From contig JABDKO010000300.1 in NCBI GenBank assembly GCA_013002165.1, forward strand, positions 1 through 44,761: a stretch of DNA of 44,761 nucleotides, written 5' to 3'. Within the stretch, counting starts at the first letter, position 1, and every line of letters begins with the position of its first letter. Shown here one piece after another: positions 1-8,241 of this stretch. Under the pieces are notes generated by a model. That model did not search any database, had not been told where the DNA came from, and saw only the letters and a program-made list of their open reading frames with translations. Position numbers and translations under genes: made by a program. Origin of the DNA: Rhodothermales bacterium. Its GTDB lineage: Bacteria; Bacteroidota; Rhodothermia; Rhodothermales; JABDKH01.

Positions 1-534
1 TTTGCCAGCTTCAGCTCGGGCTCAGATGATCTGTCCAGAGAAACATTCACCCGTGCCATCGAAAATGTTGACGAGGATAAACTGCGCATCGCGGTCTACT
101 GGATGGCGCTCGGCAATATTTCGATCAGGGCTGGCGAGCTCGAGCGAGCCCTTTCCGAACTACGGACAGCCCGGCAAAATGACCCGTCAAACGGCGTCGT
201 TCTTGCTCGCCTGGGGTTACTCAACTCTATGCTAGGGGATTTGAGACTTGGTCTCGAACAGATTAATCTCGCAATAGCACAGGATCCTGTCTCGCCGGAC
301 ATTCTGCATTCTGCGGCCCGAGCCTATTATTTGAGCGGGCAGTACGAGGAAGCCCGTGAGTTTGCAACAACTATTTTCGAATACCGCAGTACCATTGACG
401 ATCTCGAACTTGCAGGAGACATCTATTTTGCTCTCAAATACCCTGAGGATGCAAGAGCATTCTGGATGCAGGCCCTGGAGATTGATCCCGACCGTATTGA
501 TCTCGTAGAGAAAGTTCAGTTGCTCGCACAATAG
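1..534 (+). CDS. TPR-repeat protein, 5' end outside window
   Basis: The reading frame is open from the first base to a TAG at 532-534, so this is the C-terminal 177 residues of a longer protein; the ATG at 103 is internal, because coding similarity runs through it. The visible part is helical and consists of tetratricopeptide-like repeats, for example residues around 'NGVVLARLGLLNSMLGDL', 'AARAYYLSGQYEEARE' and 'AGDIYFALKYPEDARAFW'. TPR arrays mediate protein-protein contacts. The next two genes are a lipoprotein and an EnvC-like protein, so an envelope role is plausible but is inference. The N-terminus, signal peptide and any extra domain cannot be seen. Confidence 0.85.
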   Translation, partial: FASFSSGSDDLSRETFTRAIENVDEDKLRIAVYWMALGNISIRAGELERALSELRTARQNDPSNGVVLARLGLLNSMLGDLRLGLEQINLAIAQDPVSPDILHSAARAYYLSGQYEEAREFATTIFEYRSTIDDLELAGDIYFALKYPEDARAFWMQALEIDPDRIDLVEKVQLLAQ

Positions 535-570
535 CCCATACTATGCACGAGGTGCGTTCGTTATATCTAG

Positions 571-1350
571 ATGAGATACTTCCCGAAATACTGGATTCTT
601 ATTGTGCTCGCCGCGGTGAGTGCCTATGGATGCCGATCTTCGAACAAGCTGATCGTCCCCGGCGGCATCCCTGAGACGTTCCCGGGCCATAATGGCGAAC
701 AAATTACCCGTTTCATCTCGGCCGGGAGCGATTCCCTGACCGGTTTTACGGCCAGAGCAAATATATCAGTCAGGTCTCCGCGTGAGAGCCTGAGCTTCAG
801 TTCGAATATCAGTCATCGGCGGTCGGACTCGTTGTATATGTCCATAAAACCTGTACTTGGAATTGAAGCCGGACGGGCGCTCGTGACGCCCGACAGTTTC
901 TTTGTGTATGACCGCATTAAGAAGAAGCTCTACTACGGCGATATTGATAATGCAGGAGAATACCTTCCCGGACCGGTTTCGAGACAGCACGTTTTTGCAA
1001 ATCTGCTCGGACTACCCGAGTTGATCGCAGGAAATTTCACTGTCTCGTCAGACAGTTCGCACTACTTCCTGATGGATAGTATTAGCCGCGAAACATACAC
1101 GGTTGACCCTCGAATATGGCGGGTGATCCGTTACGAAAGGTTTACTGACTCTGGAGATGTACTGGAAGCAATGGCCTACACGGACTTTGATGAGTTGGAC
1201 GGCTTTGTCCTGCCCCGTCGGGTTACATACAAACACAACGAAGATGGTCGATCCGCTTCCATTTTTTATCGGTCTATTGACCTGAATCCAGAACGATTGA
1301 ACATGAACTTTGAGGTATCCGATTCGGCGACCCAGATTCCGGTACGGTGA
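571..1350 (+). CDS. DUF4292-like outer-membrane lipoprotein
   Basis: Encodes 259 residues starting with a lipoprotein signal: positive residues, a hydrophobic stretch 'WILIVLAAVSAYG' and a lipobox-like 'AYGC' with Cys at about residue 21. The remainder looks like a beta-rich LolA/LolB-type fold ('FTARANISVRSPRESLSFSSNI', 'LPRRVTYKHNEDGRSASIFYRSIDLN'), matching the DUF4292 family of Bacteroidota, which often sits between a TPR protein and an EnvC/M23 gene as here. It probably acts at the periplasmic face of the outer membrane. Its exact function is unknown; a LolB-like or murein-related role is inference. Its stop overlaps the GTG start of the next gene, indicating translational coupling. Confidence 0.82.
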   Translation: MRYFPKYWILIVLAAVSAYGCRSSNKLIVPGGIPETFPGHNGEQITRFISAGSDSLTGFTARANISVRSPRESLSFSSNISHRRSDSLYMSIKPVLGIEAGRALVTPDSFFVYDRIKKKLYYGDIDNAGEYLPGPVSRQHVFANLLGLPELIAGNFTVSSDSSHYFLMDSISRETYTVDPRIWRVIRYERFTDSGDVLEAMAYTDFDELDGFVLPRRVTYKHNEDGRSASIFYRSIDLNPERLNMNFEVSDSATQIPVR

Positions 1351-2549
1351 CAATGAAACCAACTTATTCAACTCTACTGATTCTTTGCTTTTGCGCAATT
1401 CTGACGCCGATGGACCTTGTCGGACAGGAGTCGGAAGATCGGCAGGCAACGGAGCAGAGAATCAACGAACTGCGCTCGATCCTGGAGAAGGACCAACAAA
1501 GATTGTCACAAACCCGAAATGAACAAAAGAGTGCAGTCAGTAAACTCAGAGATATTGAAAGACAGGTCAAGATCAGGCAAGAGCTTGCTACCAACTATGA
1601 GAAGCAGCAGAACGACCTGTTGGCCGAACAGGATTCGTTAAAGGCTTCATTGGAGGTTATTGAAGAAGATGTCAACCGTCTCAAGTCTGAGTACCAGGGC
1701 CGGGCGACGCATGCATACAAGTACGGGCGTCAGCACGACATTGCTCTCATCCTTGCTGCCTCGTCTATCAACGAGATGCTCGTTCGTATCCGGTATCTGA
1801 AGCGGTTCTCCGAGCAGCGGAAAGCGAAATTGACGACTATCAAGGACGCGAGCCACCTCCTTGAGGAGCGGCGATCAGAATTGCAGCGCACATATCAGCG
1901 AAACGAGGCGCTGATCGAGGCAGCACGCGGAGAACAGGCGCGCCTCGCTGAACTGAAAGGCGAACGCAGAAAAGTGATCTCGAATCTAAATTCGCGGGAG
2001 CGGGCACTAGCGGCGACCATCGAGGAACGCAAGGAAACCGTCGCGGCGCTGGAGTCCAAGATTCAGCAGCTGATTGCCGCTGAAGATGCAAGGCAGGCTG
2101 GAATGTCTGCAGCCGAACGCAGCCAGCTGGCGGTACTTACAGGATCCTTTGAGGATAATGCCGGTCGCCTCCCGTGGCCATCGGCAGGCGTCGTAACGCA
2201 ACCATACGGCGAGATCGTTAACCCCGAGTTGGGCACGCGGACCCCAAACCCGGGAATTGTAATAGGTACAGAGCCTGCCGCTGCGGTCTCGGCAGTCTTT
2301 GAAGGACGAGTCATTAGCGTGGATATCATCCCGGACTATGGTACGTATCTGATCATTGAGCACGGATCCTACCACACGGTCTACAGCAACTTTTCGCTGC
2401 TGTACGTGAGCCGCGGGGACCAGGTGACGGCCGGGCAGCTAATCGGTCGTGCAGGTACCGAATCGGAGCCGAAAGGTGCAGGATTATTCTTCGCCCTCTT
2501 TAAAGAAGGCAATGGTATCGATCCTCAACCATGGCTTGCGGCGAAATAA
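1347..2549 (+). CDS. EnvC-like murein hydrolase activator with degenerate LytM (M23) domain
   Basis: 400 residues. The start is GTG at 1347 (overlapping the upstream TGA) or ATG at 1353. Order of parts: a signal peptide (about residues 3-27), a long charged coiled coil (about 30-250), and a LytM/peptidase M23 fold (about 270-398). The M23 zinc motifs are not intact: the usual HxxxD region reads 'NPGIVIG' and the usual HLHFE reads 'LFFALF'. This resembles E. coli EnvC, which has lost catalysis and instead activates cell-wall amidases at the septum. Role as an amidase activator in the periplasm is therefore inferred from architecture. No amidase or FtsEX gene is adjacent. Confidence 0.85.
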   Translation: MTMKPTYSTLLILCFCAILTPMDLVGQESEDRQATEQRINELRSILEKDQQRLSQTRNEQKSAVSKLRDIERQVKIRQELATNYEKQQNDLLAEQDSLKASLEVIEEDVNRLKSEYQGRATHAYKYGRQHDIALILAASSINEMLVRIRYLKRFSEQRKAKLTTIKDASHLLEERRSELQRTYQRNEALIEAARGEQARLAELKGERRKVISNLNSRERALAATIEERKETVAALESKIQQLIAAEDARQAGMSAAERSQLAVLTGSFEDNAGRLPWPSAGVVTQPYGEIVNPELGTRTPNPGIVIGTEPAAAVSAVFEGRVISVDIIPDYGTYLIIEHGSYHTVYSNFSLLYVSRGDQVTAGQLIGRAGTESEPKGAGLFFALFKEGNGIDPQPWLAAK

Positions 2550-2590
2550 CCTGTTTGCATAGCTTGGATTCGATGCTGTAGTTTAGCACG

Positions 2591-3235
2591 ATGAAAACTC
2601 GCAAGCTCATTTCGCTACAGGATGTTGAAGCCGCCGCATCCCAAAAAGCAAAGACTCTCGTTGTTCCAGAGGGTGCTATTGTCACGGATGCTGCTCGCGA
2701 TCTTGCCCGAAACCGTCAAATAGAACTGGTAGCCGGTCCTGAATTCGTTGACGGTGCTTCTTCTTCTGTCCGGACTATTGCGGTCGGTTCGGACCATGGA
2801 GGTTTCGATTTCAAGAGTCAGCTCATCCCATTTATTAATGACCTTGGCTGGAAAGTGTCAGATGTCGGAACGGACTCTTCCTCATCCTGCGATTATCCCG
2901 ATTTCGCGTTCGCAGTGGCACATCTGGTGTCAACCGGAAAAGTACGCTTTGGACTTATGATCGACGGGGCGGGCGTGGGCTCGGCAATGGTGTGCAACAA
3001 AGTGAATGGTGTCCGTGCAGCCTGCGCCTACAACGAGTTCGTTGCATGGAACGCGCGAGCACACAACGATGCCAATGTGCTGACGCTCGGATCACGGACA
3101 ATGGGTATCGAGGTCTGCAAAAGCATGATTAAAACGTTCCTTTCGACGGAATTTGAGGGTGGACGACATGCCAAGCGAACGTCGAAAATAGACGATGTGG
3201 AGTTGAATAGCGCCAAAAGAGCTTCCGGCGGTTGA
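2591..3235 (+). CDS. RpiB/LacA/LacB-family protein with extra N-terminal domain
   Basis: 214 residues, longer than ordinary RpiB (about 145-150). Residues about 62-200 are the RpiB fold: 'VGSDHGGFDFK', 'CDYPDFA', 'NKVNGVRAAC' and 'HNDANVLTLGSR' are recognisable. The catalytic cysteine position of E. coli-type RpiB ('ICGTG') is Asp125 here ('IDGAG'). Residues 1-50 carry an additional module ('EGAIVTDAARDLARNRQIELV') resembling the short segment found ahead of cobalamin adenosyltransferase-like and RpiB-like proteins of bacterial-microcompartment loci. Such RpiB relatives may interconvert ribose-5-phosphate/ribulose-5-phosphate or another sugar phosphate; with the Asp substitution the substrate is uncertain. 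No shell-protein genes are nearby. Confidence 0.85.
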   Translation: MKTRKLISLQDVEAAASQKAKTLVVPEGAIVTDAARDLARNRQIELVAGPEFVDGASSSVRTIAVGSDHGGFDFKSQLIPFINDLGWKVSDVGTDSSSSCDYPDFAFAVAHLVSTGKVRFGLMIDGAGVGSAMVCNKVNGVRAACAYNEFVAWNARAHNDANVLTLGSRTMGIEVCKSMIKTFLSTEFEGGRHAKRTSKIDDVELNSAKRASGG

Positions 3236-3310
3236 CCCCGGGACTGAGTTTTTCATAAAAGATTGTCGACCGGAGCTGCATAGTCGGTAGCAGGCCACCG
3301 CGTATCCTTG

Positions 3311-3318
3311 TATTTTTG
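3311..3318 (+). promoter_or_regulatory. putative -7 box (TAnnTTTG) upstream of lpdA
   Basis: TATTTTTG matches the Bacteroidota sigma-A -7 consensus TAnnTTTG exactly and lies 57 bases upstream of the lpdA ATG, inside the 139-base gap after the RpiB-like gene. I see no clear TTG at the usual -33 distance, so this rests on the -7 element alone. Confidence 0.4.
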
Positions 3319-3374
3319 GTCGCACTCTGCAGAAAGCAGTGAGCAATTCAAAAACCGCTAATTGAACAAACTCC

Positions 3375-4796
3375 ATGGCGACTAAATCTTACGACGTAAT
3401 TGTAATCGGTACAGGACCGGGTGGGTACGAGACAGCAATTCGCTCTACGCAGCTTGGTTTCAAAACAGCAGTCGTCGAAAAGGATAAGCTGGGCGGCGTG
3501 TGCCTGAACATTGGCTGCATCCCTACAAAGGCGCTCCTAAAAAGCGCGGAGATGGTTTCAAATGCAAACCACTTCGCGGATTACGGGCTGACGGTTGACG
3601 GCACTGTATCTCCGGATTTTCCAGCAATCGTAAAGCGCAGTCGCGGTGTTGCTGATAAAATGAACAAGGGTGTCCAGTTCTTGATGAAGAAGAACAAGAT
3701 TGATGTCATCCCGGGCAAGGCTACGTTTACATCGAAAGATACCCTGAGCGTTGAACCGTCAACCGACATGGACGGCAACAAGATCGGAGAGGCGACCAGT
3801 GTCTCCGGCAAACACATCATCATTGCCACAGGGGCACGGGCAAGAGCAATTCCGTCACTTCCGGTTGATGGCAGCAAGATCATCACGTACCGCGAAGCAA
3901 TGACCCAGCAAAAGCGCCCGAAGAGGATAGTCATTGTGGGCGCAGGAGCTATCGGCGTGGAGTTCGCTTACTTCTATCACAACATGGGATCGGAAGTAAC
4001 CATTGTTGAACTACTGGACCGTCTGGTACCGGTTGAAGATGAGGACGTCAGCAAGGAGCTTGCCCGTTCCTTCAAGAAAGCGGGCATCAAGGTGTTGACC
4101 GGAACGACGGTCGAAAGTGTTGACACCTCAGGTGATGTTCTCAAGGTCTCTGCGAAATCCTCAAAGGGAGTCGAGGTGATTGAAACGGACCAGGTCTTAT
4201 CCGCCGTCGGAGTTGTCGGGAATGTTGAGGATCTGGGACTGGAAAAAATCGGGGTGAAAACAGAACCCGGTCGGATTGTGATTGATGAATTCAGCAGGAC
4301 CAATGTCGCCGGCGTTTACGCCATTGGTGATGTAGCAGGTGGTCCGTGGTTGGCACACAAAGCCAGTCATGAGGGAATCATATGTATCGAAAAGATTGCC
4401 GGAGAGAACACGCATCCACTTGATCGAAAAAACATACCTGGCTGTACATATTGCCAACCGCAGATTGCGTCCACTGGATATACCGAGGCGCAGGCTAAGG
4501 AAGCCGGTTATGAAATCAAGGTCGGGAAATTTCCGTTTAGTGCCTCGGGCAAAGCATCTGCCATCGGACACCCCGAAGGTTTCCTCAAAGTTATCTTCGA
4601 TGCGAAGTATGGAGAATTTCTTGGTTGCCACATTATTGGTTATGATGCAACAGAATTGATTGCCGAGGCAGTTACTGCCCGTGTCCTCGAAACGACTGCG
4701 CACGAAATCATGGATGCTATTCATCCCCACCCTACCCTTTCCGAAGCCATGATGGAAGCAACGAAGGCGGCGTACGGCAAGTCGATCAATATTTAG
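3375..4796 (+). CDS. lpdA: dihydrolipoyl dehydrogenase (E3)
   Basis: 473 residues, the normal length. It reoxidises dihydrolipoyl groups of 2-oxoacid dehydrogenase or glycine-cleavage complexes with NAD+, using FAD and a redox disulfide. Visible motifs: FAD dinucleotide-binding 'GTGPGGYE' (residues 12-19), redox-active pair in 'GGVCLNIGC' (Cys43 and Cys48), NAD-binding 'VGAGAIGVEFA' (about 193-203), the FAD-closing 'VYAIGDVAGG', and the C-terminal 'HPHPTLSEA' that supplies the interface His-Glu pair. ATG at 3375 starts immediately at the first beta strand. No E1/E2 genes are next to it, so which complex it serves cannot be told. Confidence 0.97.
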   Translation: MATKSYDVIVIGTGPGGYETAIRSTQLGFKTAVVEKDKLGGVCLNIGCIPTKALLKSAEMVSNANHFADYGLTVDGTVSPDFPAIVKRSRGVADKMNKGVQFLMKKNKIDVIPGKATFTSKDTLSVEPSTDMDGNKIGEATSVSGKHIIIATGARARAIPSLPVDGSKIITYREAMTQQKRPKRIVIVGAGAIGVEFAYFYHNMGSEVTIVELLDRLVPVEDEDVSKELARSFKKAGIKVLTGTTVESVDTSGDVLKVSAKSSKGVEVIETDQVLSAVGVVGNVEDLGLEKIGVKTEPGRIVIDEFSRTNVAGVYAIGDVAGGPWLAHKASHEGIICIEKIAGENTHPLDRKNIPGCTYCQPQIASTGYTEAQAKEAGYEIKVGKFPFSASGKASAIGHPEGFLKVIFDAKYGEFLGCHIIGYDATELIAEAVTARVLETTAHEIMDAIHPHPTLSEAMMEATKAAYGKSINI

Positions 4797-4849
4797 TACC
4801 CCTGGTAATCGGCGACAACACGGGTGCAGAACGATAACGGAGGAAGCAC

Positions 4850-5206
4850 ATGTCGCATCGGAGCTGGATCTACCTGACGCTGGCAATTGTCGGCTTCGCA
4901 CTGCCAAACATTTTTTTTCTGTGGTACGTCCAGTCTAATGCCTGGCATCTTGATTTTGACGCGGCTACAGCAGCCCTGTTCGGAAACCGTCTTGTTTTTG
5001 CGTTCGTGGCTGACCTGCTTGTTGCAAGTCTGGTCTTTTTCGTCTGGATGTTTCGAGAGGCGCGGAAACTGGCAATATCTCATGCATGGATATTTGTGCT
5101 GTTGACGTGCTTTTTTGGACTAAGCTTCGCCTATCCCTTCTTTCTCTTTATTCGTCAGAGAAGACGCGACGCGACGCGCCGAATTTCGTCGGACCGCTCA
5201 GGATGA
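4850..5206 (+). CDS. DUF2834 small membrane protein
   Basis: 118 residues with three hydrophobic segments (about residues 6-26, 48-68, 80-102) and a basic C-terminal tail 'RQRRRDATRR', predicted to face the cytoplasm. Pattern and length fit DUF2834, an integral-membrane family of unknown function. It has one of the best ribosome-binding sites in the window: 'GGAGG' at about 4840-4844, eight bases or so before the ATG. Its last nine bases overlap the end of the convergent sugar transferase gene, so the two genes share the bases TCAGGATGA, which contain both stops. Confidence 0.8.
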   Translation: MSHRSWIYLTLAIVGFALPNIFFLWYVQSNAWHLDFDAATAALFGNRLVFAFVADLLVASLVFFVWMFREARKLAISHAWIFVLLTCFFGLSFAYPFFLFIRQRRRDATRRISSDRSG

Positions 5207-6025
5207 ACCGTATCCGCCTGAGAAGAGAACTATCCATACTGTATTGACCAGGATGTAGAGGTCCATTCCGATCGACCAGTTGTGGATATAAAACATATCC
5301 ATATCAATCCGTTCGTCGAATGATACAGTACTACGTCCTCCCACCTGCCAGAAGCCCGTCAGACCGGGAGTAACTTTTAGCAATTCGTTCAGCCGAGGTC
5401 GATCAATCTTTACAATCTCGAATGGCATATACGCTCTGGGTCCAACCAGTGCCATCTCTCCCTTTAGAACATTCACAAGTTGTGGTAATTCATCAAGACT
5501 GTGCTTCCTCATGAATCTTCCGATTCGTGTTACTCGAGGATCGTTCTCGAGCTTGTGAAATGTTTCAAACTCCCGGCGCAGCTTTTCATCGCTGTCAAGA
5601 ATCTTTTTTAGCTTCTCGTCCGCGTCCACACACATCGTTCGAAACTTCAGAGCCTGAAACCAGGATCCACGCAGCCCAATTCGTCGTTGCGCATATAGTA
5701 TCGGACCCGGAGAATCGATCTTGACTATGATTGCTATGACAATCATCAGGGGCGCAACAAGCATCAATGCAGCGAAAGCCAGCAGCGCGTCTGCAAAGCG
5801 CTTCAGCAAGCGAACTTGCTCAACGTACGCGGTTGTACCCTTTCCCTGCACGCGCGATAACAGACCACTCCCAGAGAGCCGTGCTACAGAACCTTTAAAG
5901 CGCAGTGCCTTCAAGATGGATTCTGCCAGCTCGAGGTTGTCCTCGGGAAGCTCCTTATCAACTCGCCGGAGGGTATCACCAGGCTCATGATAAGGCGGTT
6001 CCTGAATGCGGGCTGTGCCGGCCAT
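5198..6025 (-). CDS. polyprenyl-phosphate sugar phosphotransferase (WbaP/WcaJ-type sugar transferase)
   Basis: 275 residues. Bacterial sugar transferases of this family move a hexose-1-phosphate from a nucleotide sugar to undecaprenyl phosphate, the first step of exopolysaccharide or O-antigen units, at the cytoplasmic membrane. Seen here: an N-terminal leader of about 90 residues, a hydrophobic hairpin 'FADALLAFAALMLVAPLMI' (about 92-115), then the catalytic block with 'SPGPILYAQRRIG', 'LKFRTM', 'RVTRIGRFMRKHSLDELPQ', 'ALVGPRAY', 'VTPGLTGFWQV' and a conserved C-terminal amphipathic tail. It stands alone, without a polysaccharide gene cluster in the window. The upstream region is shared with the divergent NHL lipoprotein gene. 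Confidence 0.92.
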   Translation of the reverse strand: MAGTARIQEPPYHEPGDTLRRVDKELPEDNLELAESILKALRFKGSVARLSGSGLLSRVQGKGTTAYVEQVRLLKRFADALLAFAALMLVAPLMIVIAIIVKIDSPGPILYAQRRIGLRGSWFQALKFRTMCVDADEKLKKILDSDEKLRREFETFHKLENDPRVTRIGRFMRKHSLDELPQLVNVLKGEMALVGPRAYMPFEIVKIDRPRLNELLKVTPGLTGFWQVGGRSTVSFDERIDMDMFYIHNWSIGMDLYILVNTVWIVLFSGGYGSS

Positions 6026-6319
6026 ATTATACTGTGGGAAATTGGTTTCGGTGATGAGGCTCGGTCACTAGGAGCCTATTCGTTTATCGGCAAATAATAG
6101 TCGATTGTTAGATGTTTTCGATCGCGCTCCTGCCCGTGGATTAGACCCACTGATCTCCGGTACTTCCATGCATTTAGATATTGGTCAAAAAACTTGATTA
6201 TTGAGGGTATCTCTTGATCCGGTCAGCCAGAAGAACCTTTTCACTCACGATCTCACCCGATATCTTTTTATCACCTTCACCGGTCTTCTTGCGGCGTGAA
6301 TCATTCCATACCAGATCAA
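6026..6319. other. divergent intergenic region (sugar transferase / NHL lipoprotein)
   Basis: About 294 bases between the starts of two divergently transcribed genes. It must hold promoters in both directions. I see no exact TAnnTTTG box, no convincing hairpin terminator and no additional coding sequence on either strand; the short open frames present have no recognisable protein-like pattern. Confidence 0.5.
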
Positions 6320-7618
6320 ATGCGAACATTTCCAGCATTAGCCATACTGTTTTCGACCTTTCTGCTCCTCTCCAGCTGCGATGCCGATGGCGGCTCAAAC
6401 ACTGGTCCGGCTCCTTCTGCCTCGGGTGTGACCATCACAGACACAGGCAATGAAAGCGCCGGCTCAGATATTGAAGTATTCTATCGCCGTCCTATTCCGG
6501 AGACCGGAGTTTCTGCGTATCGCATATTTGTAGTAAAGGAAAGCGCTGCAACAGCATTTGAACTTTCGACGGCAAATGGGCTGTCGGCAGACCGATACAT
6601 GGAGGTGCCGATCACTAGTTCTACAACCGTTTCACTTTCCGCATCATCTCGTGACACCGATGGAGATCTTATTCAGGACGGTGTCGCCTACGTCGCAGCT
6701 GTGTTGTCCGTTGCGGATGGTTCGGGGGCGGATCAGAATTCTTTGTCCTCCTTTTCAGACTCGCAAACGCTGACTCAGGCTGTTTATGTAGGTACGCTCA
6801 CCGGTAGTATTTCAATAGGTTCGGGCGGTATGGAAGTTGACTCTGAGGGTCGGATATATGCAGCCGACTTCGGCATGACTCTGAATGGGGGTGGTACAAC
6901 CGTCAGGCGCATCACACCATCCGGGGAAGTATCAACATTTGCTACCGGGCTAAACGGGGCGTCAGGCAACGCGTTCGACTCGGCTGGAAATCTCATGCAA
7001 TCAAATATCACCGGAGGATTTATCAGCCGAATAAGTCCGTCGGGTGTTCCGACAACCTTTGTGACTTCCGGTATTGCTGGTCCTGTCGGCATAGCGATCG
7101 ACGACAGTGACAATCTGTACATTGCTAACTGTGGCGGGGCGGGGACAATACAGTTTGTTACCAACACGGGCGCATCGAGTGTCTTTTCGAGTGACCCGCT
7201 TCTCAATGGTAATTGTCCCAACGGAATTGCCCTGGCAAGCGATGGTAATCTTTACGTTGCTCTTTTCAATAACGGAAACGTTATTCGAGTCGCACCTGAT
7301 GGCACCGCGTCCGTTTTTGCCAACGTTTCCGGAGGGAACAATGGACACATTACTTTTGCAAATGGTGTCCTCTATCTCGTGGACAGAGGTGGTAACCGAA
7401 TTTATCAGATTACGCTCGATGGGAGTGTCACACTCCTGGCTGGGTCCGGTCAACGAGGACATGCGAACGGCGGGCCCACGGAGGCATCCTTCTCGTTACC
7501 CAATGACCTTGCTGTAAGCCCCGATGGTTCGCTTATTTACGTGAATGAGGTAAGTCCCACCACTGGTACAAACATTGGTCCTACAATTATTCGCGTCATC
7601 AAACTGCCGAAGGACTAG
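6320..7618 (+). CDS. NHL/SMP-30-like beta-propeller lipoprotein
   Basis: 432 residues from ATG 6320; an in-frame GTG at 6296 is also possible but the ATG gives a clean lipoprotein signal 'MRTFPALAILFSTFLLLSSC' with lipobox 'LSSC'. Residues about 30-160 form a fibronectin-like or linker domain containing 'SRDTDGDLIQDGVAYVAAV'. From about 165 there are repeated propeller strands of the NHL/SMP-30/streptogramin-lyase type: 'MEVDSEGRIYAADFG', 'VGIAIDDSDNLYIANC', 'GIALASDGNLYVALF', 'DLAVSPDGSLIYVNE'. Such proteins bind sugars, metals or proteins; no catalytic assignment is justified. It is probably an outer-membrane or surface lipoprotein. Confidence 0.85.
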   Translation: MRTFPALAILFSTFLLLSSCDADGGSNTGPAPSASGVTITDTGNESAGSDIEVFYRRPIPETGVSAYRIFVVKESAATAFELSTANGLSADRYMEVPITSSTTVSLSASSRDTDGDLIQDGVAYVAAVLSVADGSGADQNSLSSFSDSQTLTQAVYVGTLTGSISIGSGGMEVDSEGRIYAADFGMTLNGGGTTVRRITPSGEVSTFATGLNGASGNAFDSAGNLMQSNITGGFISRISPSGVPTTFVTSGIAGPVGIAIDDSDNLYIANCGGAGTIQFVTNTGASSVFSSDPLLNGNCPNGIALASDGNLYVALFNNGNVIRVAPDGTASVFANVSGGNNGHITFANGVLYLVDRGGNRIYQITLDGSVTLLAGSGQRGHANGGPTEASFSLPNDLAVSPDGSLIYVNEVSPTTGTNIGPTIIRVIKLPKD

Positions 7619-7815
7619 GTATTGTTTGCCGAACTCACTGGCAGCAGTTTGCGCCGTCGAGATTTAGATTCACGCCTGGTTTGGCACATACGACCCCACG
7701 TTCGGAGCAGAAAATCAACGTATCGGCCGATTGTTGCCCCATATTGCCTGCTGATTTTGACTTTCACGATGCTTTTCGTTCAATTAAGAATACTCTTACA
7801 AAGTCTAATCCGGCT

Positions 7816-8223
7816 ATGAAACACCTGATACTGCCTTTTGCGCTGATTTTTGTTCTCTGTGCCTGCGACAGCAGGGATTTTGATTCCGATGTCTTCGCGC
7901 AGTCAAACAGCGCTCTATTCGAAGTGGCGTACGAGGTAAGCGGCACATACGCCCAGTGTACGATTGCGTTTATTGGACCCGACAAAGACCTGGAAACAGT
8001 CGCAACTACGCTGCCCTGGAGTAAGGAGACTTTCCCGGTTCACGTTCGCGGAACACAGGATTCATTCAATGCTTCTGTGAAAGCGACATGCAAGGACGAC
8101 AACCGACTGGGAAAATCCACGGTGTCGGTTTATGTAGACGGCGAATTGAAAAGCCGCGGAGCGACTACCGGATACGGCAAGACTGCCGAAGCTCAGTTCC
8201 TGCTTCTTACTGGCAAGGACTAG
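7816..8223 (+). CDS. small lipoprotein of unknown function
   Basis: 135 residues from ATG 7816. I chose this start over the longer in-frame one because it opens directly into a lipoprotein signal: 'MKHLILPFALIFVLCAC' with Cys at about residue 17. The mature part is short and beta-rich, with segments 'ALFEVAYEVSGTYAQCTIAFI' (split by sheet-like alternation) and 'STVSVYVDGELKSRG'; an immunoglobulin-like or MmpS-like fold is conceivable, since MmpS-type domains use 'V.Y.V.G....A.ITY' patterns. It ends 18 bases before the convergent metG. Function unknown. Confidence 0.75.
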   Translation: MKHLILPFALIFVLCACDSRDFDSDVFAQSNSALFEVAYEVSGTYAQCTIAFIGPDKDLETVATTLPWSKETFPVHVRGTQDSFNASVKATCKDDNRLGKSTVSVYVDGELKSRGATTGYGKTAEAQFLLLTGKD

Positions 8224-8241
8224 ATCTTAAATTAGCACCCG

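Noticed and set aside
4197-4907. 236-codon minus-strand open frame opposite lpdA
   Set aside because: It lies antisense to the clear lpdA coding sequence and has no protein-family pattern; composition follows the sense gene.
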